Assembly (NCBI GenBank): GCA_009840305.1
Contig: VXNY01000029.1
Location: 1-64,000 of the forward strand
Source of the DNA: Gammaproteobacteria bacterium
GTDB taxonomy: Bacteria > Pseudomonadota > Gammaproteobacteria > Pseudomonadales > Azotimanducaceae
Reading direction: 5' to 3'
Length of the DNA: 64,000 bases
The notes under the pieces were generated by a model. The model made no database searches and was not told where the DNA came from. It saw only the letters and a list, made by a program, of their open reading frames with translations. This document shows positions 42,156 to 51,899 of the stretch, one piece after another (the first letter of the stretch is position 1; the number at the start of each line of letters is the position of its first letter). Position numbers and translations under genes: made by a program.

Positions 42156-43169
42156 TTATTCGTACCTAATCCTTGGGTCCAAAATTCCATAAATTACGTC
42201 CGCAAGAAGATTGAATGTGACAATTAGTACAGCGAAGAGAAAAGAAAGAGATTGAACTAGAGGTATGTCTGCACTTTGAATACCCGTGATCAGTAGCTGT
42301 CCTATGCCGTTTACTCGAAAGACTTGCTCAGTGATGATCGCGCCAGTAAAAATAGTTGGGACACCTAAAGCGATCATGGTAATGACGGGAAGCATGCTAT
42401 TTCGCAGGATGTGTTTCAGCAATATCGAGCGATCGCGTAAACCCTTGGCACGGGCGGTTCGGACGTAGTCTAAGTTTAAATTCTCAAGGACAGAAGCCCG
42501 CATGAATCGGCTGAGTTGCGCAGCGTTATAAAACGCTAGTACCATCACCGGCATGGCCATTTGTTTTACTTGGAACCAAAAAGACGGTAAGTCTTTCACC
42601 ACATGCGTTGTGTCGTAGGTGGACGGGAACCAAGACAGCGTCACGCTGAATATGATGATCATCACCAAACCAGTGAAGAATGTCGGCACTGAAAATCCGA
42701 CCATAGAGATAAAGGTCCCAATTTGGTCGAACCAGCTGTATTGTTTGTATGCTGAGATCACTCCAATCGGCAACGCGATCATGATTCCCACAATGTAGGA
42801 TAGACCCACTACCCAAAGTGTTTGCGGAAGCCGTTCGATTATCAAATCAACTACAGGACTTCGTGTCAACCAAGAACGTACGCGCAGGCGTGAGTCGGAA
42901 TCTCCAATCTCTAGCCCAGTGACTTCTTCGATCAAGTTCAGCGGTTCGTTGACGAAGAACTGCTGCATCCACTTGAAGTATCGAATGTGAAAAGGTTTGT
43001 TGAGTCCGAGCGACTCTCTAATTTCTTCTCGTACTTCTTGTGGAATGGTTTGAGGTAGATTCCCCGTCGGATCGTTGGGTGCTAAGTCCAACAAAGCGAA
43101 AAGTACAAAACTGATTACGATGAGCGTGGGGATTGCAAAGAACAATCGCTTGCTCAGGTATTTCAGCAC
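42156..43169 (-). CDS. oligopeptide ABC transporter permease, OppB/DppB type
   Basis: A 337-residue permease. MLKYLSKRLFFAIPTLIVIS at the N-terminus, RLPQTLWVVGLSYIVGI, GFSVPTFFTGLVMIIIFSV and the EAA loop DYVRTARAKGLRDRSILLKHILRN are diagnostic. It pairs with the OppC-type permease 2 bp downstream. Compared with classical OppB it has a longer first periplasmic loop between spans 1 and 2, including FFVNEPLNLIEEVTGLEIG. This longer loop occurs in some peptide/microcin-type permeases. Confidence 0.93.
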   Translation of the reverse strand: MLKYLSKRLFFAIPTLIVISFVLFALLDLAPNDPTGNLPQTIPQEVREEIRESLGLNKPFHIRYFKWMQQFFVNEPLNLIEEVTGLEIGDSDSRLRVRSWLTRSPVVDLIIERLPQTLWVVGLSYIVGIMIALPIGVISAYKQYSWFDQIGTFISMVGFSVPTFFTGLVMIIIFSVTLSWFPSTYDTTHVVKDLPSFWFQVKQMAMPVMVLAFYNAAQLSRFMRASVLENLNLDYVRTARAKGLRDRSILLKHILRNSMLPVITMIALGVPTIFTGAIITEQVFRVNGIGQLLITGIQSADIPLVQSLSFLFAVLIVTFNLLADVIYGILDPRIRYE

Positions 43170-43213
43170 CCGGTCGCTACCCCGTGTACGAAAATGCTAG
43201 ACCGATCAACGAT

Positions 43214-44926
43214 TTATTCCTCTCGGTACCATTCCGCAATGGTCCAAAGTTCAGAATCCCACCCATTTAACTCGAACCCTTTCAGTGTGTTTGATTTTGC
43301 TGATACTCGGGCTCGATGGATTAATGGAATTTCCCAAACGTTCTGCACGACAATGTCATTGAGCTGTTTGATGATTGCGACACGTTCGTCTGCATCAAAC
43401 GTCTCGGATAGAGTGTCAAGGAGAGAGTCGAATTCCTCAGAACATCCTCGTGATATGTTCGGACCTACCCATTGGTTCTCTGGATCTGGTACATTTCCGC
43501 ACTGCCATCCCTCGACGTAGTTTGATGGGTCGTTCCCCTCAAAGTTGTTCGTATACATTTGCACGTCTGCAAAGAACTTTTGCAACGTATCGGGACTACC
43601 AGGGTCACCGCCGAAAAACACTGCGGCGTCGATGTTTCGAAGTTCAGTTTCTACACCAATTTCCTGCCACATACCTTTGATAAGTGATTGCGTACCTTGA
43701 CGAACTGAATTGGTTGAAGTTTGATAGAGTACGCTCAGTCGAACACCGTCCTTGGCTCGAACCCCGTCGGATCCTTTTACCCAACCAGCTTCTTCAAGAA
43801 TGCGATTCGCTTCGTCAATATTTTGTGTCTTACAGTCTTCATTGTTAGTTGACACATACTGTTCTGGGAGAGGTATGACATTACATGTGGGCTGGCCTGC
43901 TACGCCATATCCGATGTCGACCAATATTTGTCGGTCAATTGCGAGAGAGAGTGCGCGTCGCACATTTATGTCAGATAGAAATGGGTGTGCGTTGTTGCCA
44001 TCCAAGTAGACCGAGCGTGTGTCTGCATCCAAAGATGGATCTTCATTAGTCTGGTTGACCATGATGCGTTCCACTTGGGAACCAAAGGCGGTGAGCACTT
44101 CACCTTTGCCCGCGTTTCTCATATTTTCGAGCACTTCTGGTTCAACTTGTAGGTTCCAGGCATAGTCAAATTCGCCTGTTTGTAGTACTGCGCGAGCGGC
44201 TGAAGCTGCGTCGCCTCCACCCTTGATTGTCACAATTTGAAAAAACGGTTTGCCTTCTTCCCGATAGTGAGGATTTGCCCTATACCGCACCGTGTCGTTT
44301 GCTTTAAATTCTTCAACGATGAATGGACCTGTTCCTATAGGATAAAAGTTCGCTTCGGTACACTCCTGTGCCCTCAGACCCAGACAATCCTTGAACTGTT
44401 GATACTGTAGTACTGGGCTAACCGATCCAACGAATGGTCCAAATGGAAAAGGAGCTGGTTTGGTAAAGTCTATGCGAACGGTATAGTCGTCAACCGCGAC
44501 GACTTGCTCTACATCTCGAAAAGAATCTTTGCCCGTGCAACCTGCTTCTTCGTGAGTGCAATACCTCCAAGAAAAGACAACATCAGCCGACGTAAGCTGC
44601 GTACCGTCAGACCAGACTATATCTTGCCGTAAGTGCCAAGTAATACTTCGATAGTCTTCGGCAATATCGCCATTTTCTACTGTTGGTATCCTCGTTGCAA
44701 GTATTGGTACTTTCTTTGCGTTGGCATCATAGTGTGCTAACGGTTCAATGACAATAGATGCGGCTTCGATGTCTTTGGTACCGCTTGATAAGTACGGATT
44801 TAATGTTGACGGTGCTTGCCAATAGAGGAGTCTTAGATTCGTGTCTACTTCTGCTGATTCTTGAGAGCAGGAGCCGAGAAACAATATGGATACGGCTAGA
44901 AGTACGAATGCTGTGATGCGGCGCAT
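43214..44926 (-). CDS. peptide ABC transporter substrate-binding lipoprotein
   Basis: A family-5 extracellular solute-binding protein, 570 residues from ATG 44926, which has a GGAGGA ribosome site about 8 bp upstream and starts MRRITAFVLLAVSILFLGSC, a lipoprotein signal with lipobox LGSC. LLYWQAPSTLNPYLSSG, ITWHLRQDIVWSDGTQLTSADV and FYPIGTGPFIVEEF are the family motifs. It captures oligopeptides or a related ligand in the periplasm for the two permeases downstream. The upstream in-frame ATG (44983) would mask the signal peptide. Confidence 0.92.
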   Translation of the reverse strand: MRRITAFVLLAVSILFLGSCSQESAEVDTNLRLLYWQAPSTLNPYLSSGTKDIEAASIVIEPLAHYDANAKKVPILATRIPTVENGDIAEDYRSITWHLRQDIVWSDGTQLTSADVVFSWRYCTHEEAGCTGKDSFRDVEQVVAVDDYTVRIDFTKPAPFPFGPFVGSVSPVLQYQQFKDCLGLRAQECTEANFYPIGTGPFIVEEFKANDTVRYRANPHYREEGKPFFQIVTIKGGGDAASAARAVLQTGEFDYAWNLQVEPEVLENMRNAGKGEVLTAFGSQVERIMVNQTNEDPSLDADTRSVYLDGNNAHPFLSDINVRRALSLAIDRQILVDIGYGVAGQPTCNVIPLPEQYVSTNNEDCKTQNIDEANRILEEAGWVKGSDGVRAKDGVRLSVLYQTSTNSVRQGTQSLIKGMWQEIGVETELRNIDAAVFFGGDPGSPDTLQKFFADVQMYTNNFEGNDPSNYVEGWQCGNVPDPENQWVGPNISRGCSEEFDSLLDTLSETFDADERVAIIKQLNDIVVQNVWEIPLIHRARVSAKSNTLKGFELNGWDSELWTIAEWYREE

Positions 44927-45006
44927 GAATGGGTTCCTCCCCGTTGGGTGTTCAAAATAGCAACGAAGCATTAAATTTTGCACGGAGCCGCGAATTTCTC
45001 ATGAAA

Positions 45007-46767
45007 CTACCTCCGATAATGCTGTAACGGATTAGGTCGGCGAACTTGTCGCTTGCTAAATCTGTTAGGATGTATTTGGTCAATGCACTCCAGCCAAAGC
45101 GGAGCAAGCTCACCCATATATTGGCTCACGAGAATCTCTGCACAGTAGGGAGTACTCGCCGTACCAGCACTTCCATGAGCAAGATTTACCCATGTATAGG
45201 GACTGATCTGTCCGACGATGGGTAGCTTGTCTGAGGTGACCGTGCGTTGACCGCGAAACGAACCTTTGTGAGTCCAATCTTTCCATTTGGTTACCGCATG
45301 CAATTTTTCTAGATTTCTCGATGTTGCTAAGCCAGGTTCCCACTTCGTATATTCGTAGGTGGATCCAACCTTACAAACTGACTGATTCGGTACAACGTAA
45401 CCATCTTGAATTAGCACCTGCCGTGGTACCGCAGATTCGTTCGCATGAGTAAACATATCAAGTTGTCCCTCGATCGTTAGAACTTCCCAAGAGTGTGCTA
45501 GGTCGCAAAGTATAGATGTTGAGCCCGTAGCGTAAATCGCCCGTTCATCAAGTATTGGTTCTGCAAGTTCCTGAGCGACGACATCGATGCTCGGATGTTC
45601 GGTTAGCGACTGACAAAATTTTTCACCTTCGATTACAAACGACTTCGGGAAGAACGTTGCATCATGATCGTGCTTGATACCGGTAAGATCACTTAGGTCG
45701 TCAGTGTCGATCCACTGCGCCCATTTTTCATCTAATATATTAGAAATATCTTTTAATCTACTTGTTGTCATGTTTTTACTAGTAAGTTGCACAGCACCAG
45801 TACTAGCTGTCAGATGAGAGTAGCTCTTCAGTGCCGCAGAGAAGAAGTAGGTTTGTGTTCTGAAATAGGGGGCAACATCCATGCTTGCGCTCAAGCGAGG
45901 ATGTAGGACGGCCGTAGGTATCCCAGATGTCGCATTGCCAACTGTCCCCGTTGGAGTTAACAATCGAACTTGAACACCACGTCGAGCGAAGGCACGTGCA
46001 GTCGCTGTGCCGGCAAAACCTCCTCCAACGACAGTAATTTTCGTCGGTGGCTCTGGGACTGAAAGACCGGTTTTTTTCAGTGTCCCGAGTATGGTATGAC
46101 GCTTAAATGGAGTTCCTTCAATCCGACGAACACTAAAACCATTTCTTTCTAAACTTCGACGAACGTCACTTGCGGAACTGAATGACGTAACGGTGCCATT
46201 TGGTTTCGTGCACCTTGCCATGATTGAGAACAGTTCGGTATCCCACATCTCAGGATTTCGATCGGGCGCAAACCCGTCGAGAATCCACGCGTCGACACCC
46301 ACAGAATCTTGCTCTATAAACTCATTCAATGCTGTTTTTACATCAGTAAAAATGAGTGTAAGTTCGACTTGGTCACTCGCAAACAACCGCCTGTAGATGC
46401 CAGAAATCATAGGCGGGTAATAGTCCAAGAACCGTTGTGATAGAGTTCGATCAATGGATGTAATAACGTGCGCTTCGGAAATGAGAGTACTCGGTAGCGG
46501 GAAAGCTTCACAACTGATAAAACGCAACCGTGCGTTGGAATCCGCGTGTTTGAGAAACTCTGCACCGGTTGTCAGGAAATTAATACCCGCGCCGAAACCA
46601 AATTCGAATATGGTGAAAGTTTTAGCACGGGACATCCGATCGACAAGCTTAGCCGGCTGGATGTGAACGTGAACCGTTTCCGCGACGGGATCTCGCGCCG
46701 CGTAATAGTCGTTGAAATTAGGTGAAAAGAGTCTGCCGTCGACAAAACGTGCGACGGCTGGTTTCAT
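45007..46767 (-). CDS. mnmC: bifunctional tRNA mnm5s2U34 biosynthesis protein MnmC
   Basis: MnmC finishes 5-methylaminomethyl-2-thiouridine at the wobble base. The N-terminal MnmD methyltransferase domain (to about residue 230) shows TIFEFGFGAGINFLTT and WILDGFAPDRNPEMWD. The C-terminal FAD oxidoreductase domain begins with the Rossmann motif ITVVGGGFAGTATARAFARRG. At 586 residues it is somewhat shorter than E. coli MnmC (668). I choose ATG 46767, which overlaps the sseA stop (ATGA), over an upstream ATG inside sseA. It is coupled to sseA. Confidence 0.93.
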   Translation of the reverse strand: MKPAVARFVDGRLFSPNFNDYYAARDPVAETVHVHIQPAKLVDRMSRAKTFTIFEFGFGAGINFLTTGAEFLKHADSNARLRFISCEAFPLPSTLISEAHVITSIDRTLSQRFLDYYPPMISGIYRRLFASDQVELTLIFTDVKTALNEFIEQDSVGVDAWILDGFAPDRNPEMWDTELFSIMARCTKPNGTVTSFSSASDVRRSLERNGFSVRRIEGTPFKRHTILGTLKKTGLSVPEPPTKITVVGGGFAGTATARAFARRGVQVRLLTPTGTVGNATSGIPTAVLHPRLSASMDVAPYFRTQTYFFSAALKSYSHLTASTGAVQLTSKNMTTSRLKDISNILDEKWAQWIDTDDLSDLTGIKHDHDATFFPKSFVIEGEKFCQSLTEHPSIDVVAQELAEPILDERAIYATGSTSILCDLAHSWEVLTIEGQLDMFTHANESAVPRQVLIQDGYVVPNQSVCKVGSTYEYTKWEPGLATSRNLEKLHAVTKWKDWTHKGSFRGQRTVTSDKLPIVGQISPYTWVNLAHGSAGTASTPYCAEILVSQYMGELAPLWLECIDQIHPNRFSKRQVRRPNPLQHYRR

Positions 46768-47585
46768 CCGGTAACGACGGGTCGAGAGGGATCTTCGATC
46801 CATTCACTCCATGACCCTGAGTAAAGCGAGGGCTCTTTGTGTCCGGCAAGAATTATTGACAAAATGTTGTGGGTCGCGCTAATTCCTGAGCCACAATAGC
46901 AGATGACCTCTGCATCGTCAGTTAGAACGTCAAACCGTGAACCGTCTCGCGTAAATTTGAACGATTCGTCTAAGTTTTTGCTACTCGGTCTACAGATAGC
47001 ACCGGGAATATGTCCAGCAGTGTGATCGATCGGTTCAATCTCTCCTCGGAATCTGTTCTCAGCACGTGCGTCGATCAGTACTCCGTTGTGATTTAAGACA
47101 TCATTAGCGTCGACAAGACTCGTTAGAGCGTCTTTTGGTTCGAACATGCTATGACTGAGTTCGTTTACATCGGTGCTGAGCGGTTGTCCGGCGGCCTTCC
47201 ATGCACTCAACCCTCCATCGAGAACTGACACTTTTTCGTGCCCAAGCCAACGAAACATCCACCACAATCGACATGCGAAAATAGCAAGCCCTTGATCGTA
47301 CGAAATTACGTGAGAATCGTTTTTTACTCCCCAAGAACGTACGGTATCGAGGAACACCTCACGTGTCGGGAGAGGGTGTCGTCCACGCTCACCTGGAGGT
47401 TCTGCAAGATCACCGGTTACATAGGCGAAAATCGAATTTGGGATATGTCCTTGGGTATACAGTTTGTGGCCGGCATCCGGATTTGTTAGTTCGTAGCTAC
47501 AGTCGAAAATTACAGTTTTTGGGTCGTCCTGGATTGCGACTAAATCGTCAACCGAGATCACATTATCTTCGGGTCTCCACATCAA
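46764..47585 (-). CDS. sseA: 3-mercaptopyruvate sulfurtransferase (tandem rhodanese)
   Basis: A 273-residue protein with two rhodanese domains; only the second is catalytic. The active loop in VICYCGSGISATHN starts with Cys231 and matches the CGSG[VI][TS]A form of mercaptopyruvate sulfurtransferases rather than the CRKGVT of thiosulfate rhodaneses. VLDGGLSAWKAAGQPL and HTAGHIPGA are also typical. Its product, a protein persulfide, could supply sulfur for tRNA thiolation, which fits the 4-bp overlap with mnmC, although MnmC itself does not add sulfur. The gene starts 1 bp after the stop of the preceding gene. Confidence 0.93.
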   Translation of the reverse strand: MMWRPEDNVISVDDLVAIQDDPKTVIFDCSYELTNPDAGHKLYTQGHIPNSIFAYVTGDLAEPPGERGRHPLPTREVFLDTVRSWGVKNDSHVISYDQGLAIFACRLWWMFRWLGHEKVSVLDGGLSAWKAAGQPLSTDVNELSHSMFEPKDALTSLVDANDVLNHNGVLIDARAENRFRGEIEPIDHTAGHIPGAICRPSSKNLDESFKFTRDGSRFDVLTDDAEVICYCGSGISATHNILSIILAGHKEPSLYSGSWSEWIEDPSRPVVTG

Positions 47586-47586
47586 A

Positions 47587-48129
47587 TTACTTTACCTCAT
47601 ATTCCAACACGACTCGCTTTTCCTCTTCGATTTCTTCTTTGAAAACGCGTGGATATCGACCGGTACCGTATTTTTCGGTAAACGCTTCAAGAATCTCAGG
47701 GAGTTTGTCTTCGTCGTCAAAGATCGAACCTTCTAGCATGAGTTCTGGCCCTTCTTTGTATTTTTCCTGTGCTCGAGTCCAAACTCCATAATCACCTATC
47801 CAAATACGCGTGTCTTTTAGGTCTTTACGAATTGCCTCGGCTCGCCATGCATCAGATGCAGTCGTTACATAAAGTTTGGAATCTAAATACACAAACCAGA
47901 CTTCGCCTTGACACTTGCTTTCTTCTCCATCTGTTTTAATAGGGGTGAGATAAATAAGCTTTGCAGTCTCGAGTTCTTCTGGTATTTCAGTTTTTAAAGA
48001 TTCTTCCTCAGACTCGGCTACATCGACCTCAGTGGTCTCGTCCTCTGTTTGTCCGATCATAGATCGAGTCATTACGATGGAAAGCGGAATAGTAGTGGAT
48101 GCGATAGTGAATTTTCTTCGATTCAGCAT
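47587..48129 (-). CDS. Tat-exported protein, possible flavin-binding split barrel
   Basis: A 180-residue protein. The N-terminus MLNRRKFTIAST followed by a moderate hydrophobic stretch is a twin-arginine export signal, which usually implies folding and cofactor loading before export. A Glu-rich linker (about residues 33-52) follows. The mature domain (ELETAKLIYLTPIKTDG, GEVWFVYLDSKLYVTTASDAWRAEAIRKD, TRIWIGDYGVWTR) has the alternating strands of pyridoxamine-phosphate-oxidase-like FMN split barrels. I assign this fold by pattern only. It lies immediately upstream of sseA-mnmC in the same direction. Confidence 0.7.
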   Translation of the reverse strand: MLNRRKFTIASTTIPLSIVMTRSMIGQTEDETTEVDVAESEEESLKTEIPEELETAKLIYLTPIKTDGEESKCQGEVWFVYLDSKLYVTTASDAWRAEAIRKDLKDTRIWIGDYGVWTRAQEKYKEGPELMLEGSIFDDEDKLPEILEAFTEKYGTGRYPRVFKEEIEEEKRVVLEYEVK

Positions 48130-48419
48130 GATCTTTTGTTCTCCCTACCTAGATGTAAGTAAGCTAAAGGAATAAATTTCCTTAGATTTATATATTCTAA
48201 TCTCGTGTGAACTGGTAGTTTGATAGAAGCATTTGAGTGAATTGCTCTCCGCGACCCACTAAGGAACACGGTGTAAGAATCACTACTATTCAAGCACATT
48301 CGACTGAAGCGTTTGATCTCTTTTTTAAAGAAAGCATGAAACTGACGTCCTTTTGGGTTGGTACAAACAAGGGTATCGTAGGAATTGAGCAGTTCGTATT
48401 TCATCACAGAGGTCCAAGG

Positions 48420-48776
48420 TCAGATCTTAACCTCGACTAACTCATCACTGTTAATGTTTTTATTCACAAGATTGACGATTCCGCTTTCATTATTCCTGTC
48501 ATGAAAGATCCAGACAATGACACCGTACAACAGAAAGCCCACCAGAATCAACCCGTAGGGTGGTATGTTCCACCAAGGTGTTTGATCGATCGCGGTAAAT
48601 AGACAATTTGATGGTAGATCGAACTTATGAATTTCACGTGTATTCTTGTAAAACAGCATGACATAAAGCAGTACTGGTGCTATGACTATCTGTAGGAACC
48701 GAAAAAAATGAAACATCACGCGAAATCTAAGTGCTGCCGCAACTGACATTTTTACCGTGTATCTAGACTCTTTCAT
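48420..48776 (-). CDS. small membrane protein, unknown function
   Basis: A 118-residue protein with two predicted spans: VMFHFFRFLQIVIAPVLLYVMLF (residues 20-42) and PPYGLILVGFLLYGVIVWIFH (about 72-92), joined by a loop containing TPWWNIPPYG. The C-terminus is hydrophilic. I do not recognise a family. It is divergent from the desaturase gene across about 207 bp. The 290 bp between its stop and the Tat-exported protein gene hold no convincing gene. Confidence 0.55.
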   Translation of the reverse strand: MKESRYTVKMSVAAALRFRVMFHFFRFLQIVIAPVLLYVMLFYKNTREIHKFDLPSNCLFTAIDQTPWWNIPPYGLILVGFLLYGVIVWIFHDRNNESGIVNLVNKNINSDELVEVKI

Positions 48777-48983
48777 GCTTCCTCCAAACTTGAGCTTTCG
48801 ATTACGTCCCTACCTTCCGCTGTATGCTTTTGGGACTTTAAACTGTGCATTCTAGGAACGTCCTCTGCACTCTATCTTCGCTCTTCCATACAATTTCGTT
48901 GTTCCCTCAAGCATTCGTGTGTTTACTATGAGTGGGATCAATTTCACCTTTATTTTTACATTACTCAGCAGGCTTCATATTTA

Positions 48984-50189
48984 GTGAATTATTTTGACTG
49001 GGCGTTCGGCGTTGTCGGATTCTCGCCACTTTGGGCATTGGTATATTTTCTAGTTTTCACCCATGTCACTTTTATCGCGATCACGTTATATTTACACCGA
49101 CATTCCGCCCACCGGTCGCTTGATTTGCACCCCGCGGTGAGTCATTTCTTTCGATTTGTCTTATGGATGACTACTGGCATGGTCACCAAGGAGTGGACTG
49201 CAGTTCATCGCAAACATCATGCGAAAACAGAAACGGATGAAGATCCTCATAGTCCAGTCATACACGGCTTGAGTGCAATTCTTCTCCAAGGCGTTGAATA
49301 TTACCGCGACGCAATCGACGAAGAAACTTTAAAACGATACGGCAAAGGCACTCCAGATGATTGGGTGGAGCGCAATGTGTATTCAAAGTTCACCTGGTTT
49401 GGTGTGGCTGGTCTATTGCTTGTCGATGTCGCATTGTTTGGCATCTTAGGAGTGGTTGTTTGGGCGTTGCAAATGATTTGGACTCCTTTTTGGGGTGCTG
49501 GAGTGGTCAACGGTATTGGTCATGCGATCGGCTATCGAAACTTTGAGTCTCCAGACAATTCTCGCAACATTTGCCCTATAGGAATCTTTATCTGTGGTGA
49601 GGAATTGCACAACAATCACCATACCTACCCAAATTCTGCCCGCTTTGCTGTAAAGCCTTGGGAGTTCGACATAGGGTGGTTCTACATACGCGTCCTCAGT
49701 CTTTTCAAACTTGCCAGACCCGTCCACACACAACCTGTAGCGACGACGATCACAGGAAAGTCCTCGATAGACATGGATACACTTTGGGCGGTGATTAATG
49801 ACCGGTTCCGAGTAATGTCGACCTATGCGCGACAGGTCATCCATCCAACCATTAAGCAAGAACGTCGAGGTGCTGACAGTTACTTCCGCAAGTTGCTACG
49901 TCGCGGACGAAAAGCTATGAACGCTCATGAAATCGTACTACATGAACGAGATAAGAACCATATCAATCAAATCACCAAACGAAGTCCGGCACTCAAACGA
50001 ATTTATGAACTACGATTGTCGCTGATTGCTATTTGGGCTAAGCGAAGTGGGAATGCGGACGAGATGCTGGCCCAATTTCGTACTTGGTGTCGAGAAGCGG
50101 AAGAGACTGGCTTGGAGCACTTGCGCTTATTTGTGCGAGACTTGAGAACCTACACGGTTCCTAAGAGTGTCAAACCGTTACATACGTAA
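48984..50189 (+). CDS. acyl-CoA/fatty acid desaturase
   Basis: A 401-residue membrane di-iron desaturase. Histidine boxes are HRHSAHR (His38, 40, 43), HRKHH (His75-79) and HNNHH (His209-213), with an additional His180 in GIGHAIGY. The hydrophobic segments fit the four-span topology. It would introduce a double bond (delta-9 type in close relatives) into acyl chains, adjusting membrane fluidity. The C-terminal ~100 residues after the last box are charged and helical, longer than minimal desaturases. The start is GTG at 48984. The end overlaps convergent argS by 12 bp. Confidence 0.9.
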   Translation: MNYFDWAFGVVGFSPLWALVYFLVFTHVTFIAITLYLHRHSAHRSLDLHPAVSHFFRFVLWMTTGMVTKEWTAVHRKHHAKTETDEDPHSPVIHGLSAILLQGVEYYRDAIDEETLKRYGKGTPDDWVERNVYSKFTWFGVAGLLLVDVALFGILGVVVWALQMIWTPFWGAGVVNGIGHAIGYRNFESPDNSRNICPIGIFICGEELHNNHHTYPNSARFAVKPWEFDIGWFYIRVLSLFKLARPVHTQPVATTITGKSSIDMDTLWAVINDRFRVMSTYARQVIHPTIKQERRGADSYFRKLLRRGRKAMNAHEIVLHERDKNHINQITKRSPALKRIYELRLSLIAIWAKRSGNADEMLAQFRTWCREAEETGLEHLRLFVRDLRTYTVPKSVKPLHT

Positions 50190-51890
50190 CGGGAGCGATA
50201 TACCTAAATTCTCCAGTCCTACCCGCAGAACTTGCGCGGTTTTAGCACAAAGGCAAAGTCTGCTATCTAGTAGCTGTGGCGTATTTGCCTTGAGCACTGG
50301 ACAGTTTTCATAGAACCGCATAAAGTGCACTGTTAGCTCGTAAAGATAGTTGCACAGATAATGAGGTTTGCGTTCGTCAAGGCACTGTTCTAGCGTCTCA
50401 GCGAGTCGCAGCAGTCTTAGCGCGAGTGCACGCTCACTGGGGTGTTGCAGTTTGATTTCGCCTTCAAGAAACTCACTCATATCTTTTTCAGCACGATTGA
50501 ATATGGAACAAATACGTGCATGTGCGTATTGAAGGTAAGGTGCAGTATTACCATCAAGAGAGAGCATCACGTCCCAATCAAAACGGTAGTCATTAGTACG
50601 ATTTTTCGATAAATCCGCGTACTTGATCGCACCTACAGCTACTTGACGAGCAACTTTTCGTTGTTCGCCGTTTGTCAAATGCTGGCTCTTCGACCGGACG
50701 ATATCCAACGCACGTTCGACGCCTTCATCGATAAGTGTTCGCAATAGTACGTTGTCGCCGCTGCGCGTTCGAAATGGTTCCCCGTCTTTGTTCAGAACTG
50801 AACCAAACACAAGGTGTTCGGTTGAAACTTCTTTGGGAATGTAGCCAGCAAGTCTACCGACAGCGAACAGAATTTGAAAGTGGTGGATCTGTCTGGAGTC
50901 TGTGAGGTAGATGATTCGATCAGCACTCAACTCCTGTGTTCGGTGTTTCAGGGCTGCTAAGTCTGTCGTGTGGTAAAGGTAACCACCATCAGATTTTTGA
51001 ACGATCATTGGAAGTGGCGAACCGTCTTTGCGCTGAAATCCATCGACGAATACACACTTGGCACCATCCGATTCCACAATCAGTCCTGCATTTTCAAGAT
51101 CATTCACCACCGAAGGTAACCCCGCGTTATACGAGCTTTCACCACGAACATCCGACAGTTGTAGTGAAATGTCAAGTTCCGAGTAAATGCGTTGCACGTC
51201 TTCAAGCGACGCACGAACGATGTGTTCCCACGTCTTGAGGGTGTTGGGATCTAGTTTTTGGAGTTTGATAACTTCTTTCCGAGCCTTCTGGGCGAAGTCG
51301 AAGTTTGTTTCAAATTCCTGACTTGCGGCGACGTACAGCTTTTCAATACCACCTATGGTAAAGTCACTAGAATCTTGATCCGCGTTAACGTAGGCGATCA
51401 GCTTGCCGAATGCAGTACCCCAATCACCGACATGGTTTTGTCGAATAACCGTGTGTCCGACAAATTCGAAGAGACGAACAAGTGCGTCGCCAATTACAGT
51501 ACTGCGTAAATGCCCTACATGGAGTTCCTTCGCAATGTTTGGTGAAGAATAATCGACGACGATTCTTTCTGCGTGCTCCACAGGTTGAGACACAGTCCAA
51601 TCGGACAGAGCATTTGCCAAGAAACCGTCATCAAGGCGAACGTTGATGAAACCGGGTCCACCTATGCCCAACTCTGCGTTGAATTCAGCTAGCGGAGCAC
51701 GGTCGACAATTTCTTGAGCGATGGTTCTTGGATTTCGACCAAGTTGTTTAGCAATCGCCATGGCACCGTTGGCTTGATAGTCTCCAAATTCTTCATTGGC
51801 AGTAGCGAACACGAGGGCGCGAGGATTCTCGACGCCCAAACTGGTAAAACTCTTGTCGAGATATTCGGTGAGTAATCGCCTTAGATTAAT
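50178..51890 (-). CDS. argS: arginyl-tRNA synthetase, probable ATT start
   Basis: A class I synthetase: SSPNIAKELHVGHLRSTVIGD contains the HIGH motif (HVGH), and ELGIGGPGFINVRL and EFGDYQANGAMAIAK belong to the N-terminal tRNA D-loop domain. The usual KMSK is absent, as in many ArgS. The first standard start is TTG at 51839, but homologous sequence (INLRRLLTEYLDKSF) continues upstream in frame to a TGA at 51900-51902. The only plausible start between is ATT at 51888-51890, with GAGAG 6 bp upstream, giving 570 residues. If TTG is used, about 17 conserved residues are lost. Confidence 0.9.
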   Translation of the reverse strand: MNLRRLLTEYLDKSFTSLGVENPRALVFATANEEFGDYQANGAMAIAKQLGRNPRTIAQEIVDRAPLAEFNAELGIGGPGFINVRLDDGFLANALSDWTVSQPVEHAERIVVDYSSPNIAKELHVGHLRSTVIGDALVRLFEFVGHTVIRQNHVGDWGTAFGKLIAYVNADQDSSDFTIGGIEKLYVAASQEFETNFDFAQKARKEVIKLQKLDPNTLKTWEHIVRASLEDVQRIYSELDISLQLSDVRGESSYNAGLPSVVNDLENAGLIVESDGAKCVFVDGFQRKDGSPLPMIVQKSDGGYLYHTTDLAALKHRTQELSADRIIYLTDSRQIHHFQILFAVGRLAGYIPKEVSTEHLVFGSVLNKDGEPFRTRSGDNVLLRTLIDEGVERALDIVRSKSQHLTNGEQRKVARQVAVGAIKYADLSKNRTNDYRFDWDVMLSLDGNTAPYLQYAHARICSIFNRAEKDMSEFLEGEIKLQHPSERALALRLLRLAETLEQCLDERKPHYLCNYLYELTVHFMRFYENCPVLKANTPQLLDSRLCLCAKTAQVLRVGLENLGISLPLRM

Positions 51891-51899
51891 TTGGAGCTC

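Noticed and set aside
48123-48407. Minus-strand ORF of 94 codons between two small genes
   Set aside because: It has an irregular residue mix, no ribosome site and no recognisable domain, and it overlaps the next start by 7 bp. More likely non-coding.
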